A stretch of DNA of 64,000 nucleotides, taken from assembly GCA_026225945.1 (NCBI GenBank), contig JAMJFZ010000070.1:1054001-1118000 (forward strand). The letters run 5' to 3'. A program made the position numbers and the translations under genes. Below are positions 1 through 7,568 of this stretch, one piece after another (the first letter of the stretch is position 1; the number at the start of each line of letters is the position of its first letter). The notes beneath the pieces were generated by a model. The model ran no database searches. It worked only from the letters and a program-made list of their open reading frames with translations, and was not told the origin of the DNA. Source of the DNA: Cricetomys ansorgei. Taxonomy: Eukaryota; Chordata; Mammalia; Rodentia; Nesomyidae.

Positions 1-108
1 CACATGAGTGCTCTGTGGACTCTGGTCCCTGGGCCTTGGGCATGGGCCCCTGGAGAGAAATGATGAAGGCACCTTTAGAGAGCTTCAAGCGAGGAGGTCA
101 CAGAGGAG

Positions 109-128
109 GGACACCCTGGTGGCACCAG
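109..128 (-). promoter_or_regulatory. CTCF-like motif, palindromic, one per unit
   Basis: On the minus strand this reads tgccaccagggtg, which matches most of the known CTCF core (CCACNAGGGGGC) except its last G positions. In B units the plus strand reads gccaccctggtggc, a 6-bp inverted repeat around CT, for example at about 34109-34122. It recurs at the same offset in nearly every unit; unit 15 has gcaaccctgg. Binding is inferred only from motif resemblance and was not scored with a matrix. Confidence 0.3.
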
Positions 129-305
129 TGAGAAGTGTGTTGTGCCTTGTGTCTTGGTATCCGTGGGTCTCTTCGACTGTGTTCAGAGAGCTCACAGTTG
201 CATGTGTGCCACAGGCAGGTGTAAGACACATATGTGCCTGAGATAGACTTGGGTGTTTGCAGACAGGAAAGGGAACCAAGGATGCTGAGGGGTGCCTGCT
301 GGTTT

Positions 306-343
306 GGGTGGGTGGGGCCTGAGGGGTTGGGGCTAATGGGGGG
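306..343 (+). other. G-quadruplex motif, one per unit
   Basis: Six runs of three to six G are separated by loops of 1, 1, 5, 2 and 5 bases here, with a 6-base last loop in most units, which more than satisfies the G3+N1-7 rule. The plus strand is the G-rich strand. The copies start near 306, 4100, 7874, 11653, 15427, 19201, 22977, 26753, 30526, 34305, 38094, 41890, 45678, 49470, 53265, 57065 and 60706. B units change loop bases (ctga, at, ctaagt) but keep all six G runs, and unit 16 keeps them although its core is damaged. Folding is predicted from sequence only. Confidence 0.75.
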
Positions 344-1472
344 ATTGAGGCTGTGACAGACTCAGAGAGAGCTCATAATGGTTGCCTGGCAATGCCTCGG
401 AGACAGGAAACCTGGGGTCCCATGCTGGGGCCTGGTAGGCAAGGTGGCAGATGAGATGGCATGTTTCTGGTTTTGATATGTCCTTGTCTCCACATCAGGA
501 TCCTTCCTGGGTGGCCTGCCTCTGCCTTTGAGGTTGTGGATGTCTCAGGCCCCTGGTGACCCCTGCTGGGGGTGTTGCCCTCAGCCACCATCTGAACCCT
601 GATGACAGGGCACCTGAAGGCACCTTCCTGGATCCATGGGCAAGAAGTCTCGAGGTTTTGGGGGGCCCATCTCATCTCCCATCAATCAAAGTCAGAGACG
701 GGAGCCCTCCCAAGGGCACACAGCTCTCTGCTCTGCTTCCATGGCTGAGCCTCCTTCTGCCAGGTGGGAAGGCCTTGCTGGGCTTTCTGGGACCCCTTCG
801 GGAGGTGTGGTCTTCTCTCCTGACAAGTCATCTGCCCTCCCTCCCCTGTGTCCTGCTCTCTGCTACACCAGGATCCTGCTGCCCTACCAGCCAAGGTTCA
901 GGCTGCCAGGGGATGGCGTAGGGTAGGGTGAGGGTCTTTGGCAGGTGGCCTTGACGGGGGACACTGTTGTGGACAGGCTCCCACAGAGTTAGCACACCCA
1001 AGTCCTGCAAGGCAGCTCTCCTGGTCATGCAGATGGAGTGAGTTCAGACCAAGGCAGCTGGATCCTGCCTGGGGGCACCTAATCAAGACCCAGCTCCTGG
1101 TCCCCTCGTCCCCTGGTCCTGGAGTCCACCTTGTTTGAGTCTGAGGGTGCTCCCCTGTGGTTCAGATTGCCATGGGGTTCTCCTAAGATTCCCTCTGGGA
1201 TCTCATCAGAGAGGACCTTCAGGGACTCCCTGGCACCCAGAATGGCTTGGAGTGTAACATGGCATTGCATTTGGGGAGCCCAACCTTCCCACCCCGGGAC
1301 TCAGCTCTCCATTGTGGTCTGCTACACTCAAGTCCTAGGCTCAACTGGTTTCCTGACCCATCCCCCGGGGGCAAGAAGACCCTCACCCTCCTGCAATGCT
1401 CCACACAAGTTTAGGATCCCCCCAGGTACAGGGTTTGTGCCCCATCTCTGACCAGTCCCTGCTCAGAACATT

Positions 1473-1488
1473 GGTGGCCATTTTGAAG
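1473..1488 (-). promoter_or_regulatory. YY1-like site, one per unit
   Basis: The plus strand reads ggtggccattttgaag, so the minus strand carries caaaatggcc, close to the known YY1 consensus (AAnATGGCGGC). It is unchanged by eye in both subfamilies; only unit 16 is altered (ggtccaattttgacg near 58145). Conservation through the A/B divergence is notable but could be chance. The site is followed by a tgacg half-CRE in A units, which becomes tggcgg in late B units. Confidence 0.35.
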
Positions 1489-1976
1489 TCCAGTGACGAC
1501 TGAGCCAGAGTATGGCTCTTCTTCTTTTTTTGAAAAGATTTTTGTTCAGGTGTAGGACTAGGGAGTGGAGCCAGAGCCCTAGGTAGTCTGCTTTCTGGGT
1601 ATACTACTGCCATCAAACAGAATGGTTATGCTGATCCCACTGGCAGGTCCCTGTCCTGCTCCTGGACATGGAGGCAAGCAAGCTAGCACCGCCAGGGTCT
1701 TGGCTGCAGCAGAAGGACTAGAGCGTCTCCCTCCAGCAGACTTGGCACCCCAGGAGAGCCGTGGGAAAAAACAGGGTCTTGGAGAGCAATGACCTGGGAG
1801 GCCACAGCCCGCCCCAGAGGTAGCAGGGAACCACCAGGCTTGGCCTGCTCCAGGAGGGAAGCACCTCTTCCTGGTACTGTGGCAGCCAAGTCTACTCCCA
1901 TGAGAGGATCTTCCTGCCAGGGACCCTGTGTCAGGGGCTGTGTGTGGGTTGAGGCTGTGGAATTAGAGTAGTCTGC

Positions 1977-1996
1977 CAGTGGGCAGGAGCCCACTG
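1977..1996. other. Perfect 8-bp inverted repeat with a 4-nt loop
   Basis: cagtgggc and gcccactg are exact reverse complements separated by agga. The hairpin occurs at the same offset in almost every unit (for example 5767-5786 in unit 2). It is broken in unit 14 (about 51146-51170) and has a single-base change in the left arm in unit 16 (ccatgggc near 58575). It is too short to be a terminator or microRNA precursor by itself. No function can be assigned. Confidence 0.6.
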
Positions 1997-2140
1997 TGGA
2001 GGACCCCCCTCCCTATCTTTTGGTTTAGGCTCGCCAGCAGCACCCACAACTCACACACTGCTCTCGCTCCCTCCTCCATAACACCACCTCAGAATCTTTT
2101 CAGGGCTGTTCTCAGGCTGTCAAGGCCAAATAGCCAATGT

Positions 2141-2321
2141 CACCAGAGAACCTCCATCCATTTCACTCCATCCCTGCCTTCCTCATTCCCTCCTCTCCTC
2201 TCTCTTCTCCTTCTGCATCACATTCTCTCTGCCTTCCTAATTTTTTCTTTGCATTTCATTTTTGTTCCCCCCCCCTTTATTTTTTATATATTGCTTTTTT
2301 GCTTTTTGGTTTTTTTTTTTT
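2141..2321 (-). other. CT-rich then AT-rich island with TATA-like and AATAAA motifs
   Basis: About 100 bp of pyrimidine-rich sequence is followed by C9, ttta, a tatata stretch and long T runs. On the minus strand it reads tatataaaaaataaa, which combines a TATA-like box with an AATAAA polyadenylation hexamer (complement of 2276-2281). This is the only clearly AT-rich stretch in an otherwise GC-rich unit. The C tract varies: interrupted by T in units 3, 4, 5 and 8, uninterrupted elsewhere. It may be a decayed poly(A) tail of an old retroelement, a transcription signal, or simple-sequence drift. Confidence 0.45.
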
Positions 2322-2842
2322 GTCCTTTGGACATTGGATTCTGTTTGATTAGGACTGCAGGTGAAGTTGAAGGACAAGGCCCTGTCAGGAAATGTATCTA
2401 CCCTACAGCCACATGCCCAGAGTCTTAGAAGCAGACTGGGAGGCAACAGCAAGGACAGAGGCCACCTGGTTGTGTGTAGTTGGTGGGCCCAAGGCAGGCT
2501 AGTGTGTGGCTCAGGGTGAGTCTTAGTAGAAGCAGCCAGAGTGGGGTGTGGACTGAAGGGCGCCCTGCCTCCCCTAACCAAACCCCTCCCTGCGATGCCC
2601 AACACCTATGTGGGCAGCCCACTTGCGGGTTCAATGGCGAGGTCACCTTGTCTAACCGCCAGGGAGAACTAACACCCAGGTCGAAGGGTGGACAAGCCCC
2701 TTGTCCTGCTCTTCCCTGTCCAGGGATCTCGGGTGGAAGAACGGTTAGTTAGAGGACGCTCTAAAGTGAACAGACTGTATTCTGTGAACAGACGGTTCCA
2801 AGGAGACCTAGGCCTGTGTCTGTTTGTATGAGGGTGTTGTCA

Positions 2843-2918
2843 GTGTGTGTGTGTATTTGTGTGTGTGTTGTGTGTATTGGGAGTTTGGTGGCCATGCTTG
2901 TGGGTGTTTGTGTTTATA
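2843..2918 (+). repeat. (GT)n-rich microsatellite, one per unit
   Basis: Alternating GT is interrupted by att, ttgtg and ggg. Its length differs among units: it is longest in unit 1, a block is replaced by tcgtcctggg in B units, and extra GT pairs occur in units 10, 12, 16 and 17. Such alternating purine-pyrimidine DNA can adopt Z-form. It accounts for part of the unit-length variation. Confidence 0.8.
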
Positions 2919-2919
2919 C

Positions 2920-2930
2920 CTGATGAGTCC
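2920..2930 (+). other. Conserved ctgatgagtcc motif directly after the GT tract
   Basis: The 11-mer matches the 5' half of a hammerhead ribozyme core (CUGAUGA followed by a stem start) and is identical in all units. The 3' half that a hammerhead needs (GAAA after the closing stem) is absent; the sequence continues with ggaaggtagg. It is recorded because it is invariant, not because a ribozyme is supported. Confidence 0.3.
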
Positions 2931-3197
2931 ACTGGAGAGGAAGGTAGGCCCCAGGGAGTGGAGAGGCAGCGCCATAGAGTCCAGGTGTGTGGCAGTCATG
3001 GTGGTCAGCTCGGAGCAGTGGGGGAAGTAACAGGTGAGTTTGAAGGGTAGGACCCTCTGGGACCTATACCTCATCAGCCGCTCAGGTGGGTTTGAGATAG
3101 GGACTGATCCAGGCCGGGATGGCTGTGCAGAGCCTGTGACTGGGCCTGGCCTAAGGTCAGAAAGGTGGCCTGGCAATGGTATGGGAAGTGGCAAGAC

Positions 3198-3221
3198 CCA
3201 TCCTCGGGTGGCAGGCCTGGC
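3198..3221 (+). promoter_or_regulatory. Second, weaker CTCF-like motif
   Basis: cctcgggtggcagg shares GGNGGCAG with a known form of the CTCF core (CCGCGNGGNGGCAG) but mismatches elsewhere. It contains a CpG and is conserved in all units except unit 15, where it reads ccttgagtggcag (about 56159). It lies about 700 bp upstream of the minus-strand candidate of the next unit, in the opposite orientation. Evidence is motif resemblance only. Confidence 0.22.
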
Positions 3222-3256
3222 ACCTCTGAGAACTTGGAACAGGCCTGGCCCCAGGT

Positions 3257-3268
3257 AGCTAGCTAGCT
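3257..3268. other. 12-bp perfect palindrome agctagctagct
   Basis: This is a perfect palindrome that occurs once per unit at the same offset. It is intact in 15 of the 16 units where the site is visible as a normal copy and lost in unit 15 (about 56213-56230, where the sequence reads agctaggaggct). No known binding factor is claimed. Confidence 0.5.
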
Positions 3269-3554
3269 TGCTCCCTTTCCAGCATCAGGGAGACTGCCTA
3301 GGTGAGGCGTGGCAGAGAGGGAGAGTAGGAAAGCAAGGACTGGGCCTACTCTGGAGGCAGCCAAAGAGGTCTGTTTCTAGAGGGCATCGTGGAAGTTCTC
3401 AGGCCTGTGGAGGCAGGCGTCTGGACTCTCTCTCAGCTCCTGGAAGGAAGGAAAGGTTCCTGTTGGGTCCTGGTGTGCCTTCCCCAAGGGAACAGGATAT
3501 ATGGTCTGGCATCAGACAGGCCTGTCTGTCCTGGATACTCTCTGGCTATCACTG

Positions 3555-3562
3555 TATATAGG
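3555..3562 (+). promoter_or_regulatory. TATA-like motif upstream of the polypurine tract
   Basis: tatatagg occurs in the context cactgtatataggagag in every unit, in A and B alike, and is followed by a purine-rich region. It resembles a TATA box loosely. No initiator, splice signals or conserved reading frame were identified downstream, so promoter activity is speculative. Confidence 0.15.
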
Positions 3563-3569
3563 AGAGTTG

Positions 3570-3690
3570 TAGGTTGAGGGGAAAGGAGATAAAGGGAGAG
3601 GGTCTGAGAGAGAGAGAGAGAGAGAGAGATCTTAGTATAGGGAAGTGAGAAGGAGAGGAGAGAGAGAGAGACACAGAGAGACACAGAGAC
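3570..3690 (+). repeat. (GA)n and polypurine tract, one per unit, variable length
   Basis: About 120 bp of nearly pure purine contains a (GA)n core (3606-3629 in unit 1), a short non-GA spacer (tcttagtata) and a second gagaga/gacaca block. Core repeat counts by unit 1-16 are 12, 11, 12, 10, 10, 12, 11, 10, 12, 15, 12, 11, interrupted, 11, 17 and 9. The tract is capable of triplex (H-DNA) formation and would bind GAGA-type factors. It is a ready genotyping marker for individual units. Confidence 0.9.
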
Positions 3691-3794
3691 AGATGGGTGT
3701 GTGTGTGGTTGTACAATCCCTGCTTGTGAGGCTGGGGGATGTATTTGTCTTGTTGTTGATTTTGCATGTAGCCTGGTGGTCAAGCTCATTCATT

Positions 3795-6700
3795 CACATG
3801 AGTGCTCTGTGGACTCTGGTCCCTGGGCCTTGGGCATGGGCCCCTGGAGAGAAATGATGAAGGCACCTTTAGAGAGCTTCAAGCGAGGAGGTCACAGAGG
3901 AGGGACACCCTGGTGGCACCAGTGAGAAGTGTGTTGTGCCTTGTGTCTTGGTATCCGTGGGTCTCTTCGACTGTGTTCAGAGAGCTCACAGTTGCATGTG
4001 TGCCACAGGCAGGTGTAAGACACATATGTGCCTGAGATAGACTTGGGTGTTTGCAGACAGGAAAGGGAACCAAGGATGCTGAGGGGTGCCTGCTGGTTTG
4101 GGTGGGTGGGGCCTGAGGGGTTGGGGCTAAATGGGGGGATTGAGGCTGTGACAGACTCAGAGAGAGCTCATAATGGTTGCCTGGCAATGCCTCGGAGACA
4201 GGAAACCTGGGGTCCCATGCTGGGGCCTGGTAGGCAAGGTGGCAGATGAGATGGCATGTTTCTGGTTTTGATATGTCCTTGTCTCCACATCAGGATCCTT
4301 CCTGGGTGGCCTGCCTCTGCCTTTGAGGTTGTGGATGTCTCAGGCCCCTGGTGACCCCTGCTGGGGGTGTTGCCCTCAGCCACCATCTGAACCCTGATGA
4401 CAGGGCACCTGAAGGCACCTTCCTGGATCCATGGGCAAGAAGTCTCGAGGTTTTGGGGGCCCATCTCATCTCCCATCAATCAAAGTCAGAGACGGGAGCC
4501 CTCCCAAGGGCACACAGCTCTCTGCTCTGCTTCCATGGCTGAGCCTCCTTCTGCCAGGTGGGAAGGCCTTGCTGGGCTTTCTGGGACCCCTTCGGGAGGT
4601 GTGGTCTTCTCTCCTGACAAGTCATCTGCCCTCCCTCCCCTGTGTCCTGCTCTCTGCTACACCAGGATCCTGCTGCCCTACCAGCCAAGGTTCAGGCTGC
4701 CAGGGGATGGCGTAGGGTAGGGTGAGGGTCTTTGGCAGGTGGCCTTGACCTGGGACACTGTTGTGGACAGGCTCCCACAGAGTTAGCACACCCAAGTCCT
4801 GCAAGGCAGCTCTCCTGGTCATGCAGATGGAGTGAGTTCAGTCCAAGGCAGCTGGATCCTGCCTGGGGGCACCTAATCAAGACCAGCTCCTGGTCCCCTC
4901 GTCCCCTGGTCCTGGAGTCCACCTTGTTTGAGTCTGAGGGTGCTCCCCTGTGGTTCAGATTGCCATGGGGTTCTCCTAAGATTCCCTCTGGGATCTCATC
5001 AGAGAGGACCTTCAGGGACTCCCTGGCACCCAGAATGGCTTGGAGTGTAACATGGCATTGCATTTGGGGAGCCCAACCTTCCCACCCCGGGACTCAGCTC
5101 TCCACTGTGGTCTGCTACACTCAAGTCCTAGGCTCAACTGGTTTCCTGATCCATCCCCCGGGGGCAAGAAGACCCTCACCCTCCTGCAATGCTCCACACA
5201 AGTTTAGGATCCCCCCAGGTACAGGGTTTGTGCCCCATCTCTGACCAGTCCCTGCTCAGAACATTGGTGGCCATTTTGAAGTCCAGTGACGACTGAGCCA
5301 GAGTATGGCTCTTCTTTTTTTTGAAAAGATTTTTGCTCAGGTGTAGGACTAGGGAGTGGAGCCAGAGCCCTAGGTAGTCTGCTTTCTGGGTATACTACTG
5401 CCATCAAACAGAATGGTTATGCTGATCCCACTGGCAGGTCCCTGTCCTGCTCCTGGACATGGAGGCAAGCAAGCTAGCACCGCCAGGGTCTTGGCTGCAG
5501 CAGAAGGACTAGAGCGTCTCCCTCCAGCAGACTTGGCACCCCAGGAGAGCCGTGGGAAAAAACAGGGTCTTGGAGAGCAATGACCTGGGAGGCCACAGCC
5601 CGCCCCAGAGGTAGCAGGGAACCACCAGGCTTGGCCTGCTCCAGGAGGGAAGCACCTCTTCCTGGTACTGTGGCAGCCAAGTCTACTCCCATGAGAGGAT
5701 CTTCCTGCCAGGGACCTTGTGTCAGGGGCTGTGTGTGGGTTGAGGCTGTGGAATTAGAGTAGTCTGCCAGTGGGCAGGAGCCCACTGTGGAGGACCCCCT
5801 CCCTATCTTTTGGTTTAGGCTCGCCAGCAGCACCCACAACTCACACACTGCTCTCGCTCCCTCCTCCATAACACCACCTCAGAATCTTTTCAGGGCTGTT
5901 CTCAGGCTGTCAAGGCCAAATAGCCAATGTCACCAGAGAACCTCCATCCATTTCACTCCATCCCTGCCTTCCTCATTCCCTCCTCTCCTCTCTCTTCTCC
6001 TTCTGCATCACATTCTCTCTGCCTTCCTAATTTTTTCTTTGCATTTCATTTTTGTTCCCCCCCCCTTTATTTTTTATATATTGCTTTTTTGCTTTTTGGT
6101 TTTTTTTTTTTGTCCTTTGGACATTGGATTCTGTTTGATTAGGACTGCAGGTGAAGTTGAAGGACAAGGCCCTGTCAGGAAATGTATCTACCCTACAGCC
6201 ACATGCCCAGAGTCTTAGAAGCAGACTGGGAGGCAACAGCAAGGACAGAGGCCACCTGGTTGTGTGTAGTTGGTGGGCCCAAGGCAGGCTAGTGTGTGGC
6301 TCAGGGTGAGTCTTAGTAGAAGCAGCCAGAGTGGGGTGTGGACTGAAGGGCGCCCTGCCTCCCCTAACCAACCCCTCCCTGCGATGCCCAACACCTATGT
6401 GGGCAGCCCACTTGCGGGTTCAATGGCGAGGTCACCTTGTCTAACCGCCAGGGAGAACTAACACCCAGGTCGAAGGGTGGACAAGCCCCTTGTCCTGCTC
6501 TTCCCTGTCCAGGGATCTCGGGTGGAAGAACGGTTAGTTAGATGACGCTCTAAAGTGAACAGACTGTATTCTGTGAACAGACGGTTCCAAGGAGACCTAG
6601 TCTGTTTGTATGAGGGTGTTGTCAGTGTGTGTGTGTATTTGTGTGTGTTTGTGTTGGGAGTTTGTGGCCATGCTTGTGGGTGTTTGTGTTTATACCTGAT

Positions 6701-7568
6701 GAGTCCACTGGAGAGGAAGGTAGGCCCCAGGGAGTGGAGAGGCAGCGCCATAGAGTCCAGGTGTGTGGCAGTCATGGTGGTCAGCTCGGAGCAGTGGGGG
6801 AAGTAACAGGTGAGTTTGAAGGGTAGGACCCTCTGGGACCTATACCTCATCAGCCGCTCAGGTGGGTTTGAGATAGGGACTGATCCAGGCCGGGATGGCT
6901 GTGCGAGCCTGTGACTGGGCCTGGCCTAAGGTCAGAAAGGTGGCCTGGCAATGGTATGGGAAGTGGCAAGACCCATCCTCGGGTGGCAGGCCTGGCACCT
7001 CTGAGAACTTGGAACAGGCCTGGCCCCAGGTAGCTAGCTAGCTTGCTCCCTTTCCAGCATCAGGGAGACTGCCTAGGTGAGGCGTGGCAGAGAGGGAGAG
7101 TAGGAAAGCAAGGACTGGGCCTACTCCTGGAGGCAGCCAAAGAGGTCTGTTTCTAGAGGGCATCGTGGAAGTTCTCAGGCCTGTGGAGGCAGGCGTCTGG
7201 ACTCTCTCTCAGCTCCTGGAAGGAAGGAAAGGTTCCTGTTGGGTCCTGGTGTGCCTTCCCCAAGGGAACAGGATATATGGTCTGGCATCAGACAGGCCTG
7301 TCTGTCCTGGATACTCTCTGGCTATCACTGTATATAGGAGAGTTGTAGGTTGAGGGGAAAGGAGATAAAGGGAGAGGGTCTGAGAGAGAGAGAGAGAGAG
7401 AGATCTTAGTATAGGGAAGTGAGAAGGAGAGGAGAGAGAGAGAGACACAGAGAGACACAGAGACAGATGGGTGTGTGTGTGGTTGTACAATCCCTGCTTG
7501 TGAGGCTGGGGGATGTATTTGTCTTGTTGTTGATTTTGCATGTAGCCTGGTGGTCAAGCTCATTCATT
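3795..7568 (+). repeat. Repeat unit 2, A subfamily with B-type patches
   Basis: Unit of 3774 bp. The background is A-type, but B-type variants appear at gacctggg (4747-4754), the cagtcc site (4839-4844), ctggagtcc (4912-4920), tccactg (5101-5107) and tgctcag (5334-5340). A-type variants such as tcctaagatt lie between them. This fine mosaic is best explained by short gene-conversion tracts. The GA tract is (GA)11 and the C tract near 6057 is uninterrupted. Confidence 0.95.

Larger units (their letters stand above)
1..3794 (+). repeat. Repeat unit 1, A subfamily with B-like variants
   Basis: Unit of 3794 bp. It carries most A-type variants (aatgatgaag near 61, cttcaagcg near 83, tcctaagatt near 1182) but also variants otherwise typical of the right half of the array: an extra C in gacccagc (about 1088), cctgacccatc (about 1351) and gttagaggacg (about 2748). 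Private features are a short insertion in the stretch gacctaggcctgtg (about 2806-2819) and a longer GT tract after 2843. The GA tract is (GA)12 at 3606-3629. No coding region is supported. Confidence 0.95.

Noticed and set aside
58..130. C/D-box snoRNA starting at the atgatga C-box-like motif
   Set aside because: No D box (CTGA) lies at a suitable distance in A units. In B units a ctga appears but the C box is changed to agatga. No terminal stem is seen.
2630..2650. tRNA or Pol III B-box around gggttcaatgg
   Set aside because: Only a partial B-box match, no A box at the right distance and no cloverleaf pairing.
2920..2950. Hammerhead ribozyme
   Set aside because: Only the ctgatgagtcc half matches. 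The required GAAA after the second stem and a suitable cleavage triplet with helix pairing are missing.
3606..3690. Carnivore-type SINE tail suggested by gagagacacagag
   Set aside because: The resemblance is limited to simple sequence. No tRNA-derived head or A/B boxes lie next to it.
4732..5244. Plus-strand 170-codon frame repeated in units 2-8
   Set aside because: It is interrupted in units 1, 5 and all B units by single-base indels. Its conservation in A units is explained by array homogeneity.
5474..5869. Recurring minus-strand frame of 103-168 codons seen in nearly every unit
   Set aside because: It is the most persistent frame, but its start and end shift between units, unit 9 is frameshifted, and the A-to-B differences inside it are nearly all amino-acid changing, which does not suggest coding constraint. 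No domain or motif is recognisable.
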